Below are positions 16,964 to 25,203 of a stretch of DNA of 64,000 nucleotides, piece after piece. The notes beneath the pieces are model-generated. The model had not been told where the DNA came from and did no database searches. It saw nothing but the letters and a program-made list of their open reading frames with translations. The translations under genes and the position numbers were made by a program. The first letter of the stretch is position 1, and every line of letters starts with the position of its first letter. Origin of the DNA: Priestia taiwanensis (GTDB lineage: Bacteria > Bacillota > Bacilli > Bacillales > Bacillaceae_G); assembly GCF_014638355.1 (NCBI RefSeq), contig NZ_BMFK01000002.1, forward strand, positions 310,001 through 374,000, in the 5' to 3' direction.

Positions 16964-18001
16964 TTATGGAAAAATCGGTAAAAAGTCTAATCCTGTTCGT
17001 TCATCTAATCCATACATAATGTTAAAGTTTTGAACCGCTTGCCCAGCAGCACCTTTCATCACATTATCGATAACCGATACAATCGTCACTCTACTTGTTC
17101 GTTCATCGTACGCAATCCCAATATCACAACAATTAGAACCATATACTTGTTTAATAGATGGATAGATTCCCTTCTCTTGAATACGCACAAACGAACAATC
17201 TTGATAGCATTCTTTGTATAAATTAATTAATCGTTCTATACTCTCTTCTTTTTTCACTTTTCCATACATCGTTGCCATAATCCCTCTCGTAACCGGCAAC
17301 AAGTGCGTACTAAATGTAATAGGTGCCACATTTTTATTCCACTTTGCTAATTGCTGTTCAATCTCCGGAATGTGCTGATGTTCATTCATTCGGTAAATCT
17401 TGATGTTTTCATTTGTTTCAGGAAAATGAGTCATCATCGTCGGAGACTTTCCTGCTCCTGATACACCTGACTTTGCATCTATGACTATTGAATCCTCTTC
17501 AATAACGCCATGCACAAGCAACGGTGCTAATCCAAGTAATGCTGCGGTTGCATAACATCCTGGATTTGATAATACATTTGCGTCTCGGATATTTTCCTTA
17601 TTCCATTCAGATAAACCATATACCGCTTGTTGTACATATGACATAGGTGCAGGTTGATTCTTATACCACTGTTCATACATACCTTCTTCTTGTAACCGAA
17701 AATCACCAGATAAATCGATTATCCGAATCCCTTTGTCAATAAAGGGAAGTGCTAACTCTTTTGCAATACCAGATGGTGTGGCAAAGAAAACAACATCACA
17801 AGCCTTCGCTATTTTCTCCACATCAATTTCTTCTAATTGAAGCGACAGCATTCCATGTACATGCGGAAAGTACTCATGTAAAGGAGTATCCACCTTCGAA
17901 GAACTATGAATAGAATGTATATTCACATGAGGATGTTTATACAGTAGACGTAAAAGTTCTATCCCAACATATCCCGTAGGTCCTATTATAGCAACGTTCA
18001 T
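16964..18001 (-). CDS. argC: N-acetyl-gamma-glutamyl-phosphate reductase
   Basis: NADPH-dependent reductase acting after ArgB, 345 residues. The Rossmann motif is IIGPTGYVGIELLR. The active-site Cys is in LSNPGCYATAALLGLAPLL (about 150), and HLLPVTRGIMATMY supplies the second catalytic segment (His of HLLPV region). I chose the second of two nearby ATGs because AGGAGG ends 6 bases before it and runs into the first. It opens the argCJBDF operon behind a sigma-A promoter flanked by candidate ArgR boxes. Confidence 0.96.
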   Translation of the reverse strand: MNVAIIGPTGYVGIELLRLLYKHPHVNIHSIHSSSKVDTPLHEYFPHVHGMLSLQLEEIDVEKIAKACDVVFFATPSGIAKELALPFIDKGIRIIDLSGDFRLQEEGMYEQWYKNQPAPMSYVQQAVYGLSEWNKENIRDANVLSNPGCYATAALLGLAPLLVHGVIEEDSIVIDAKSGVSGAGKSPTMMTHFPETNENIKIYRMNEHQHIPEIEQQLAKWNKNVAPITFSTHLLPVTRGIMATMYGKVKKEESIERLINLYKECYQDCSFVRIQEKGIYPSIKQVYGSNCCDIGIAYDERTSRVTIVSVIDNVMKGAAGQAVQNFNIMYGLDERTGLDFLPIFP

Positions 18002-18036
18002 TCTCATCCTCCTGAATTTTCCGAATTTTAATATTG

Positions 18037-18066
18037 ATTATAAGTTATGTATATTTATAAAGTCAA
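18037..18066 (-). promoter_or_regulatory. argC operon promoter
   Basis: Minus strand TTGACT (18066-18061), 18-base spacer, TATAAT (18042-18037), 36 bases before the argC start. Confidence 0.8.
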
Positions 18067-18081
18067 TTAAATATTTATAAG
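18048..18081. promoter_or_regulatory. Tandem candidate ArgR boxes over the argC promoter
   Basis: Minus strand TTTATAAATATACA (18061-18048) fits the ARG-box core at 11 of 14 positions, and CTTATAAATATTTA (18081-18068) fits at 10. They are spaced exactly 20 bases, the same spacing as the pair upstream of argF. The first lies between -35 and -10. Confidence 0.5.
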
Positions 18082-18185
18082 TTTTTCTCAAGGTGTTTTA
18101 CAAATTTTAAAAATACAATAGCAGGATTAAGATAGATTTGTACGAATATACTTAATCGTGGGCAGAATACAAGGGGGGATTTGTT

Positions 18186-18665
18186 ATGTTTCAAACAGTA
18201 GAAGGCTTTATGAAAACATGGAAATACGAAGCTAGCGTTACGGAGAAAGTATTAGATACACTAACAGATGAGTCATTATCACAAGAAATTACTGCTGATC
18301 ACTGGAATTTAGGTCAACTTGCTTGGCATATTGTTGTCGCTGCTCCGTTCATTCTATCAGCGACTGGATTGAAAATAGACTGGGAGATGAAGAGTACTCC
18401 GCCATCGTCTGCAAAAGCAATTGCTGATGAATACCGCGCAATGAGTGCAGCGTTACTTACAGCAGCTGAAAAACAATGGACGGATGAAGATTTAACAATA
18501 ATTAGTGAGTTTTCTGGCTATACAATGACGAACGCACTTTTCTTAATGACTACTCTCAGTCACCAAAACCACCACCGCGGGCAAATGAGCGTTCTTATGC
18601 GCCAAGCAGGATTGAAAGTTCCAAGCATTTATGGACCAACGAAAGAAGAGAGTCTATCTCGCTAA
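18186..18665 (+). CDS. DinB/YfiT-like four-helix metalloprotein
   Basis: 159-residue protein of the DinB superfamily (DUF664-like four-helix bundles). The putative metal-binding triad is His47 in QLAWHIV plus the two His of SHQNHHRGQM near residue 125-130. Members in bacilli include bacillithiol-dependent transferases and proteins of unknown function. This one cannot be assigned further. AGGGGGGATTTGTT precedes the ATG. It is divergent from argC and convergent with the small ORF at 18706, sharing a bidirectional terminator. Confidence 0.9.
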   Translation: MFQTVEGFMKTWKYEASVTEKVLDTLTDESLSQEITADHWNLGQLAWHIVVAAPFILSATGLKIDWEMKSTPPSSAKAIADEYRAMSAALLTAAEKQWTDEDLTIISEFSGYTMTNALFLMTTLSHQNHHRGQMSVLMRQAGLKVPSIYGPTKEESLSR

Positions 18666-18670
18666 TAAAA

Positions 18671-18701
18671 AAAGGCAAAAGTCGCATCGACTTTTGCCTT
18701 T
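18671..18701. terminator. Bidirectional terminator
   Basis: 14-bp perfect stem (18671-18684 with 18688-18701) with a T-rich tail on the plus strand and an A-run on the other side, serving the DinB gene and the convergent small ORF. Confidence 0.92.
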
Positions 18702-18705
18702 CTCT

Positions 18706-18795
18706 TTAACTTAAAAACAGTAAATACACAATTCCTACAAGCACAAATACCCCACAAAACCCAAAGAGCACTTTTGCTAGTTTGTCCATAAACAT
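18706..18795 (-). CDS. 29-residue predicted membrane peptide
   Basis: Small ORF MFMDKLAKVLFGFCGVFVLV plus nine further residues (GIVYLLFLS): a short basic N-terminus followed by one transmembrane helix. AAGGGG lies 7 bases before ATG 18793-18795, and a strong terminator begins a few bases after TAA. It is downstream of mutS2 with 50 bases between. The correct RBS, hydrophobic pattern and terminator placement suggest it is real. In B. subtilis a small membrane gene (yshE, a larger DUF350-type) occupies the mutS2-lcfA gap, but I see no homology. Confidence 0.6.
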   Translation of the reverse strand: MFMDKLAKVLFGFCGVFVLVGIVYLLFLS

Positions 18796-18845
18796 GTTGT
18801 ATTCCCCTTATCTGTTCATTCTTCTCTCCATACATGAACACTTCG

Positions 18846-21203
18846 TTATTTTAATTCAACAACCGTTACACCTAAGCCACCTTCACCCATATCACCATAA
18901 CGGAAATTCTTCACTGCACGATGTTTCTTCAAATACTCTTGGACACCTTGTCGAAGTGCCCCCGTTCCTTTACCATGGATAATCGATACGCGTGGGTAAC
19001 TTGCTAACAGCGCATCATCAATATATTTCTCCACACGGATAAGTGCATCTTCATAACGTTCACCACGTAAATCTAGCTCTAAGTTCACATGATAATCTTT
19101 ACCACGAATTGTCGCCAACGACTTCTTCTCAACCTGTTTCGGACGAGAAATGTACTGAATATCACTCTCTTTTACTTTCATCTTGATAATACCTAATTGT
19201 ACTTGCCACTCATCAGCACTTACTTGTTCCAATAGCTGCCCTTTTTGGTTAAAGCTAATTACTTTTACTTCATCGCCTGCTTGTAAATTTTGTTTTGGCT
19301 TCTCTACAACTTGTTGCTTCTCTTTCTTCACAAGTGTAGGAGCAGCACCTTCAAGACGTGCTTTCATCTCAATTAACTCATGCTCTTTCACGTTTACGAG
19401 TTGTGCTTTTTGCAGAGCACGTAACTCTTTCATAATACCTTCTGCTTCTTTCTTCGCTTCTTCTACTTTCTCCTTCGCGAATTCTTCTGCTTTTTGGTAC
19501 ATTTTATCGCGCTCTTCATTGAATTCAATAATCTGACGTTGTAATTCTTTATGAAGCTTCTCTGAATCGTTACGGAACGCTTCCGCCTCTTTCCATTCTA
19601 CTTCTGCTTGTTTTTGGCTTTCTTCGAGCGACGCAATCATATTCTCAACTTTATTGCTCTCTGCGCTCACATGTTCTTTCGCATAGCTAATCACACGATC
19701 TGCTAATCCTAATCGCTTCGAAATTTCAAATGCATTACTTCTTCCCGGTACACCAATCAATAATTTATAGGTCGGGCTTAAACTATTCACATCAAACTCA
19801 ACGCTTGCATTAATTACTTTTTCACGGTTATAACTATATGCTTTTAATTCTGGATAGTGGGTTGTCGCCACAACACGTGCGCCGCGATTATGCACTTCAT
19901 CTAAAATAGAAATCGCAAGTGCTGCGCCTTCTTGTGGGTCTGTTCCCGCTCCTAGCTCGTCAAAAAGAACGAGTGAATTGTAATCTACTTTATCTAAAAT
20001 ATCAACAATATTAACCATATGGGATGAGAATGTACTTAAGCTTTGCTCAATCGACTGCTCATCTCCAATATCTGCAAAGACATGGTCGAACATACAAATT
20101 TCCGAACCGTCTAATGCAGGTAATTGTAAGCCAGACTGAGCCATTAATACACATAGTCCAACTGTTTTTAATGTTACGGTCTTACCACCTGTATTCGGTC
20201 CCGTAATAACAATTGTTGTGAAGTCTTGTCCTAATTCAATATCATTCGCAACAACAACATCACGCGGAATAAGTGGATGACGTGCTTTCACAAGGCGCAT
20301 GTACTTATCATTATTCATCTTCGGCTTACTTGCTTTAATACGATGGCTATATGCAGCTTTCGCAAAAATAAAATCGATCTCCGCTAAAATGGCAACGTTA
20401 TGTAACAATTCGCCAGCTACTTGCCCAACTTCATTTGATAACGCCGTTAAAATACGTTCTACCTCTTGCTTCTCTTTCATACGTGCCGCTTGCAGTGTAT
20501 TATTTAAATCAACAACGGACTGTGGCTCAATGAATAACGTTTGACCAGACGCCGATTGGTCATGTACGATTCCACCGTACGCACCACGATATTCTTGTTT
20601 CACTGGAATAACATAACGATCGTTACGGATTGTAATTAACGTATCTGAAAGCATTTTCGAAGCAGATGATGAACGAATCATACTCTCTAATTTCTCACGG
20701 ATACGTGCTTCTGATGTACGTACTTGATGACGTAAACTACGTAACGTATCACTTGCATCATCCATAACATGCCCATTATCGTCTATTGCACGCTTAATGT
20801 TTTTTTCTAAGCTATATACATCTAATAGTCTCTCAGTAAGCTCAAGAAGAATTGGTACTTCATGATCATCGTCTACTAACGATTGAACGAAGTGTTGCAT
20901 GTTTCGTCCAGCGTAAATTGTTCCTGCTACATCTAATAACTCACTTGGACTCAACATACTTCCAATTTCAGCACGCTTTACAAATGGACGAATATCTACT
21001 AATCCACCTAATGGTACATTTCCTTTTAATCGCAATATCGTTACTGCTTCATCTGTCGTATCTTGCAAGTGACATACTTCCTCAAAATCAATAGACGGTA
21101 CTAAGTTCTCGACTTTCTCTCGTCCAAGTGAAGAAGCAACATGCTTGCTAAGTTGTTCCTTTATCTTTCCATATTCTAATACTCTAAGTGTACGCTCTTG
21201 CAC
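18846..21203 (-). CDS. mutS2: MutS2 endonuclease / ribosome-collision factor
   Basis: 785 residues. N-terminal core helices, then the MutS-type ATPase (Walker [16 protein letters not shown] about 335, Walker [15 protein letters not shown], then [11 protein letters not shown]), a long coiled-coil arm rich in Glu/Lys (about 520-640), a KOW-like segment, and a C-terminal Smr nuclease domain ([30 protein letters not shown]). It starts at GTG behind AGGAGGGATTCAGT. In B. subtilis MutS2 splits collided ribosomes. Older work ties it to recombination. It follows polX by 20 bases, in the conserved order zapA-cvpA-polX-mutS2. Confidence 0.97.
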   Translation of the reverse strand: MQERTLRVLEYGKIKEQLSKHVASSLGREKVENLVPSIDFEEVCHLQDTTDEAVTILRLKGNVPLGGLVDIRPFVKRAEIGSMLSPSELLDVAGTIYAGRNMQHFVQSLVDDDHEVPILLELTERLLDVYSLEKNIKRAIDDNGHVMDDASDTLRSLRHQVRTSEARIREKLESMIRSSSASKMLSDTLITIRNDRYVIPVKQEYRGAYGGIVHDQSASGQTLFIEPQSVVDLNNTLQAARMKEKQEVERILTALSNEVGQVAGELLHNVAILAEIDFIFAKAAYSHRIKASKPKMNNDKYMRLVKARHPLIPRDVVVANDIELGQDFTTIVITGPNTGGKTVTLKTVGLCVLMAQSGLQLPALDGSEICMFDHVFADIGDEQSIEQSLSTFSSHMVNIVDILDKVDYNSLVLFDELGAGTDPQEGAALAISILDEVHNRGARVVATTHYPELKAYSYNREKVINASVEFDVNSLSPTYKLLIGVPGRSNAFEISKRLGLADRVISYAKEHVSAESNKVENMIASLEESQKQAEVEWKEAEAFRNDSEKLHKELQRQIIEFNEERDKMYQKAEEFAKEKVEEAKKEAEGIMKELRALQKAQLVNVKEHELIEMKARLEGAAPTLVKKEKQQVVEKPKQNLQAGDEVKVISFNQKGQLLEQVSADEWQVQLGIIKMKVKESDIQYISRPKQVEKKSLATIRGKDYHVNLELDLRGERYEDALIRVEKYIDDALLASYPRVSIIHGKGTGALRQGVQEYLKKHRAVKNFRYGDMGEGGLGVTVVELK

Positions 21204-21223
21204 ACTGAATCCCTCCTAACAGA

Positions 21224-22936
21224 CTACTTACGCTGTAAATAAGTAAGTAGCGTCTCTATATCCCATGTATTCACGACCGTATCACACTGAAGCCACGCTT
21301 TACGTGCTGTTGATACCCCGACCTTCATATCTTCTAACATATCTAAATTATGTGCATCTGTATTAATGGCAATCTTCACGCCATTTGCTTGTGCTTTCTT
21401 TAAATGTTCAACATTTAAATCTAGTCGATTTGGATTTGCATTTAATTCTAAAATTGTGCCTGTTTCTTTCGCTAGTTGAATAAGCATATCTACGTCTACA
21501 TCATATCCTTCACGGCGACCAATTAGTCTACCCGTTGGATGGGCAATCATATCAACATGTGCATTCTCCACCGCTGCTTTTAATCGCTTCATAATTGTTT
21601 CACGATCTTGTGAGAAGCTAGAATGGACAGACCCAATAACGAAGTCTAGTCCTTCTAACACATCATCATCAAAATCAAGCGTTGCATCTGGTAAAATGTC
21701 CATCTCGATGCCACGTAAAATCATGAAATCATCATACTTTTCATTTAGGCGCTTTACTTCTTCTCCTTGCTTCAATAAACGCTCTTTCGTCAGTCCATTT
21801 GCTACTTTTAAGTATTGCGAGTGATCTGTAATTGCCATGTATCGATAACCTCGTGCACGACATGCTTCCGCCATTTCTTCGATGGAGTATCCACCATCAC
21901 TCCAAGTAGAGTGCATATGGATATCGCCTTTTATATCTTCTAGACAAATAAGCGGTGTTGACTCTGTAAATAACTCTACTTCTTTTCCATCTTCGCGTAA
22001 TTCTGGCGGAATAAATGGTAGACCAAAGTGTGCAAAAAATGCTTCCTCCGAGTCAAACGTCAACACTTCTCCCGTTTCTAAATTCTCGACACCGTATTCA
22101 CTAATTTTCTCGTTGCGGTCTTTTGCTAATTGACGCATACGAACGTTATGATCTTTCGAACCTGTAAAGTGATGGAGTGTTGTGACAAATGCTTTCGGTT
22201 CAATTAGGCGGAAATCTACCGATAAATCATATTCATATGCAAGAACAACAGACACTTTCGTATCGCCACTTGCGATTACTTCTTTCACTTTTGCCAATTG
22301 TAAAAGCTGCTCACGAACAGCTGCTGGATTTTCCGTTGCAATAATATAATCTAAATCTTTCACCGTTTCTCTTCCACGGCGTAGGCTACCTGCACGTGAA
22401 AAACGGGAAACTTCTGTAAATGTTGCAAGTGCTGCTTCAATTGCTTCTGCAATTGGTAAAACAGTTGCAAGTGGTAAACGCTCTGGACGAGAACCAAACT
22501 GTTCAATTGCTTCTAAAATTTTCTCTTCCGTCTTCTTACCGAAACCAGCCAGCGCTTGAATATGATGGTTCACACACGCGTCTTTTAACATATGTATATC
22601 TTCGATACCAAGCTCTTTGTATAACTTTGCTACTTTCTTGCCACCCAGTCCAGGTAGCTTGAGAAGTGGGAGTAATGTACTTGGAATCTCTGCTTGTAAC
22701 GCTTCTAACACAGAAGATGTTCCTGTCTCCATATATTCTGTAATAACAGCTGCTGTACCTTTTCCAATACCACTAAGCGCTGTAATATCTTCCATTTCCG
22801 ACAAACTTCTTTCATCTACCTCAAGCGCATTTGCCGCTTTACGAAAAGCAGAGATTTTGAACGTATTCTCTCCCTTTAATTCCATATATAACGCAATTGT
22901 CTCTAACAATTTAATTATTTCTTTTTTGTTAATCAT
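21224..22936 (-). CDS. polX: Family X DNA polymerase / 3'-5' exonuclease
   Basis: 570 residues. The N-terminal pol beta-like part has helix-hairpin-helix motifs (LSGIGKGTAAVITEYM, LPGLGGKKVAKLYKELG) and the nucleotidyltransferase motif AGSLRRGRETVKDLDYII. The C-terminal PHP domain carries the Mn2+-binding exonuclease residues (GDIHMHSTWSDGGYSIEEMA, ITDHSQ, RGIEMDI, GSVHSS, HPTGR, NTDAH). This is a base excision repair enzyme of bacilli. AGAGGACAAATCG precedes the ATG. A terminator-like hairpin (22985-23011) separates it from cvpA upstream. Confidence 0.97.
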   Translation of the reverse strand: MINKKEIIKLLETIALYMELKGENTFKISAFRKAANALEVDERSLSEMEDITALSGIGKGTAAVITEYMETGTSSVLEALQAEIPSTLLPLLKLPGLGGKKVAKLYKELGIEDIHMLKDACVNHHIQALAGFGKKTEEKILEAIEQFGSRPERLPLATVLPIAEAIEAALATFTEVSRFSRAGSLRRGRETVKDLDYIIATENPAAVREQLLQLAKVKEVIASGDTKVSVVLAYEYDLSVDFRLIEPKAFVTTLHHFTGSKDHNVRMRQLAKDRNEKISEYGVENLETGEVLTFDSEEAFFAHFGLPFIPPELREDGKEVELFTESTPLICLEDIKGDIHMHSTWSDGGYSIEEMAEACRARGYRYMAITDHSQYLKVANGLTKERLLKQGEEVKRLNEKYDDFMILRGIEMDILPDATLDFDDDVLEGLDFVIGSVHSSFSQDRETIMKRLKAAVENAHVDMIAHPTGRLIGRREGYDVDVDMLIQLAKETGTILELNANPNRLDLNVEHLKKAQANGVKIAINTDAHNLDMLEDMKVGVSTARKAWLQCDTVVNTWDIETLLTYLQRK

Positions 22937-22977
22937 CGATTTGTCCTCTCTTTTTTCATACTATCTTTATCATACTC

Positions 22978-23011
22978 AAAAAAAAACTCCTCTTGCAATG
23001 AAAGAGAAGTT
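22978..23011 (-). terminator. Hairpin between cvpA and polX
   Basis: AACTTCTCTT...AAGAGGAGTT (10-bp stem with one wobble, loop 7) followed by eight or nine T on the minus strand, directly after the cvpA stop. It probably reduces readthrough into polX. Confidence 0.8.
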
Positions 23012-23022
23012 TTTTCTATGCG

Positions 23023-23550
23023 TTATGCCCATAAGTTTTTGATACTTTTTGAAAGGATAGGCGTCTGTTCTACAATTATTTCCGATAAATACGAATTTTG
23101 CATAGAATGTTGAATACTCTCTATTGGAAGCTTAGAACCAATTATAAGAAGCACGAACAGAAGTAAATACGTCTCTACTAATCCTAATGCTCCACCAGCA
23201 ATCGAATTAATTTGCTTTAACACTGGAATACTTGCAACGAAATCCAACATCGAACCGACGATAAATAGTACAATTTTTGTTCCTATAAAAATAATAAAAA
23301 ACGCAATGACATAATAATAAGCTGTCTCTACAGACACATCACGCAAAAATTCTGTTAAGAAACTTTGGTCACCTATCGCAGGAAATGGAATCCATAAGTG
23401 CAACTTAGCGCCTAAATCACCTGCATAGATGTACGCAACAATAAATGCTGCAATAGAGCTAAGAAGACGTATTGTCTGCATAACAAAGCCACGCTTGATT
23501 CCACGTAAAAACCCTACGAATAATAGTGCTAAAATAATAAAATCCAACAT
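23023..23550 (-). CDS. CvpA-family membrane protein
   Basis: 175-residue inner membrane protein with about four transmembrane helices. It begins MLDFIILALLFVGFLRGIKRGF, and the R-G-x-x-R-G-F element near the first helix is typical of the CvpA/colicin V production family. In bacilli it is encoded between zapA and polX, as here. The biochemical role is not established. It begins 16 bases after zapA. Confidence 0.9.
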   Translation of the reverse strand: MLDFIILALLFVGFLRGIKRGFVMQTIRLLSSIAAFIVAYIYAGDLGAKLHLWIPFPAIGDQSFLTEFLRDVSVETAYYYVIAFFIIFIGTKIVLFIVGSMLDFVASIPVLKQINSIAGGALGLVETYLLLFVLLIIGSKLPIESIQHSMQNSYLSEIIVEQTPILSKSIKNLWA

Positions 23551-23565
23551 GTATGTATCAACCTC

Positions 23566-23820
23566 TTAGTTATGATCTAGTTTACTTCGTAATTCTTCTA
23601 GTTCTTCTTTCATTTTCAATGACTCATGGACAACATTTACGGCCGTTAATACTGCTAATCTTACTGTATCAAGACTAGGATTCTTCGCACCAATCTCTCT
23701 CATTTTCTCATCTACCATTGCGGCAACCATGCGAATATGGTGAGCACTTTCATCGCCAACTACTGTATATTGCTGTCCATAAATAGTTACTGTTTGCTTT
23801 TTTTTATTTTGTTGTGACAA
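23566..23820 (-). CDS. zapA: Cell division protein ZapA
   Basis: 84-residue FtsZ-binding protein that bundles Z-ring filaments. It begins [20 protein letters not shown] and ends in a coiled-coil helix ([20 protein letters not shown]). TTG at 23818-23820 is the preferred start: GGGGG lies 8 bases upstream and this matches the family N-terminus. The longer frame (17 codons more) starts without a ribosome binding site. It heads the zapA-cvpA unit, divergent from rnhC. Confidence 0.92.
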   Translation of the reverse strand: MSQQNKKKQTVTIYGQQYTVVGDESAHHIRMVAAMVDEKMREIGAKNPSLDTVRLAVLTAVNVVHESLKMKEELEELRSKLDHN

Positions 23821-23991
23821 ACTTTTTGCCCCCAATCTGTCGTAAAGAATCCCTAATTTTAATCTTACCATGAATATTTATTGATTGAAAAGATAATTGA
23901 CGTCTTTTTCTGAAAAGTATTGTCATTTTCTTCTAAAAACAATTATACTGGATAAATCACATCTAGCTCGTCTAAGGAGGTTATAAAGTAA

Positions 23992-24915
23992 ATGGAAGTA
24001 ATTATCGTTACTCCTTCTATAATAGAAGAAATGAAACAACATTATCAACGTACTATTCAACCAACTGTACCACAAGGCGGTGTCTTTCTAGCTAAAGAAC
24101 CAGGATGTACAATTACTGCTTACAAGTCCGGAAAAGTGATGTTCCAAGGTAGTTCGTTTGATCGAGAAGTAGCTAAATGGAAGAATAACGCTACATCCGT
24201 ACAAAAAAAAGAAACGAAACAAAAAGATACAGGTAATCTCCCACCTAACATTTCATCCTTGGCAGTCATTGGATCAGATGAAGTTGGAACTGGTGATTAT
24301 TTCGGACCAATGGTTGTTGCTGCAGCGTACGTCCCACCAAGTAAATTTGCCCTCTTAAAAGAATTAGGAGTCAAAGACTCAAAAGATTTAAAAGACGAAC
24401 AAATTTGCGAGATTGCAAAACAAATCATCCAAGTGGTACCGTATAGTTTGTTAACGTTACATAACGTCAAATATAATGAATTACAACAAAAAGGAACAAA
24501 TCAAGGAAAAATGAAAGCATTGCTTCATAATCAAGCAATCTCACATCTCCTTCAAAAAATGCAGCCTGAAAAACCAGATGCAATCTTAATCGATCAATTT
24601 TGCCAACCGGGCGTTTATTTCAATTATTTAAAAGGTCGTCCAACTGTCATCCGAGAGCGTGTATGCTTCTCCACGAAAGCAGAAGGCGTTCACTTGGCGG
24701 TTGCTGCCGCTTCTATCATTGCTCGTTATGCATTCGTTCGTCAATTTGATGAGCTAAGCAAACAAGCTGGATTCCCTTTACCAAAAGGAGCAGGAAAACA
24801 AGTTGATCAAGCCGCAGCGAAACTCATCCGCAAAAACGGTGTCGAAGCTCTTCAACACTTCACAAAATATCACTTTGCAAATACAGATAAGGCTCTTACA
24901 CTCAGTAAGAAATAG
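23992..24915 (+). CDS. rnhC: Ribonuclease HIII
   Basis: Cleaves RNA in RNA-DNA hybrids, 307 residues. The N-terminal TBP-like substrate-binding domain (about 1-85) precedes the RNase H fold, with the catalytic GSDEVGTGDYFGP (Asp-Glu pair, about 96-97), LIDQFCQPG (Asp) and the C-terminal acid region. Conserved phrases are VKDSKDLKD and AVAAASIIARYAFV. AAGGAGG lies about 12 bases before ATG 23992. It is divergent from zapA, as in other bacilli, and is followed by a small membrane ORF. Confidence 0.96.
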   Translation: MEVIIVTPSIIEEMKQHYQRTIQPTVPQGGVFLAKEPGCTITAYKSGKVMFQGSSFDREVAKWKNNATSVQKKETKQKDTGNLPPNISSLAVIGSDEVGTGDYFGPMVVAAAYVPPSKFALLKELGVKDSKDLKDEQICEIAKQIIQVVPYSLLTLHNVKYNELQQKGTNQGKMKALLHNQAISHLLQKMQPEKPDAILIDQFCQPGVYFNYLKGRPTVIRERVCFSTKAEGVHLAVAAASIIARYAFVRQFDELSKQAGFPLPKGAGKQVDQAAAKLIRKNGVEALQHFTKYHFANTDKALTLSKK

Positions 24916-24985
24916 ACGAATATGGACAAAGGAGAAACACATAAATTAGAATACGACATTTTATGAGAGGTGGCGGATACATACA

Positions 24986-25135
24986 ATGATCAACCTGCTC
25001 ATCGTGTTCTTATTTGTCTTCGTGATTTTCTTAACATTGCTCGTCTATGTCATGAATGAGAAACTATCCTTGCTGATGCAAAATAACAAAGACATCTTAA
25101 ACCAAATAAAGCAATATAGAAAAGAAGAAGAGTAG
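24986..25135 (+). CDS. 49-residue predicted membrane peptide downstream of rnhC
   Basis: MINLLIVFLFVFVIFLTLLV followed by YVMNEKLSLLMQNNKDILNQ and IKQYRKEEE: one N-terminal transmembrane helix and a charged amphipathic, possibly coiled-coil tail. GAGAGGTGG lies about 12 bases upstream, rather far, and an excellent terminator overlaps its end. It is likely a real small protein. Function is unknown. Confidence 0.65.
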   Translation: MINLLIVFLFVFVIFLTLLVYVMNEKLSLLMQNNKDILNQIKQYRKEEE

Positions 25136-25153
25136 TCACTCTTCTTCTTTTCT
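25118..25153 (+). terminator. Terminator of the rnhC unit
   Basis: 16-bp perfect stem (25118-25133 with 25138-25153), loop AGTC, overlapping the small ORF stop. Confidence 0.85.
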
Positions 25154-25156
25154 ATA

Positions 25157-25191
25157 TAAAGATAGCCGCTAAGTTCTACCTAGTGGCTATC
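25157..25191 (-). terminator. pheT terminator
   Basis: GATAGCCACTA/TAGCGGCTATC stem (25191-25181 with 25171-25161) and a short T-rich tail on the minus strand. Confidence 0.7.
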
Positions 25192-25203
25192 TTCTCTATC
25201 TAA

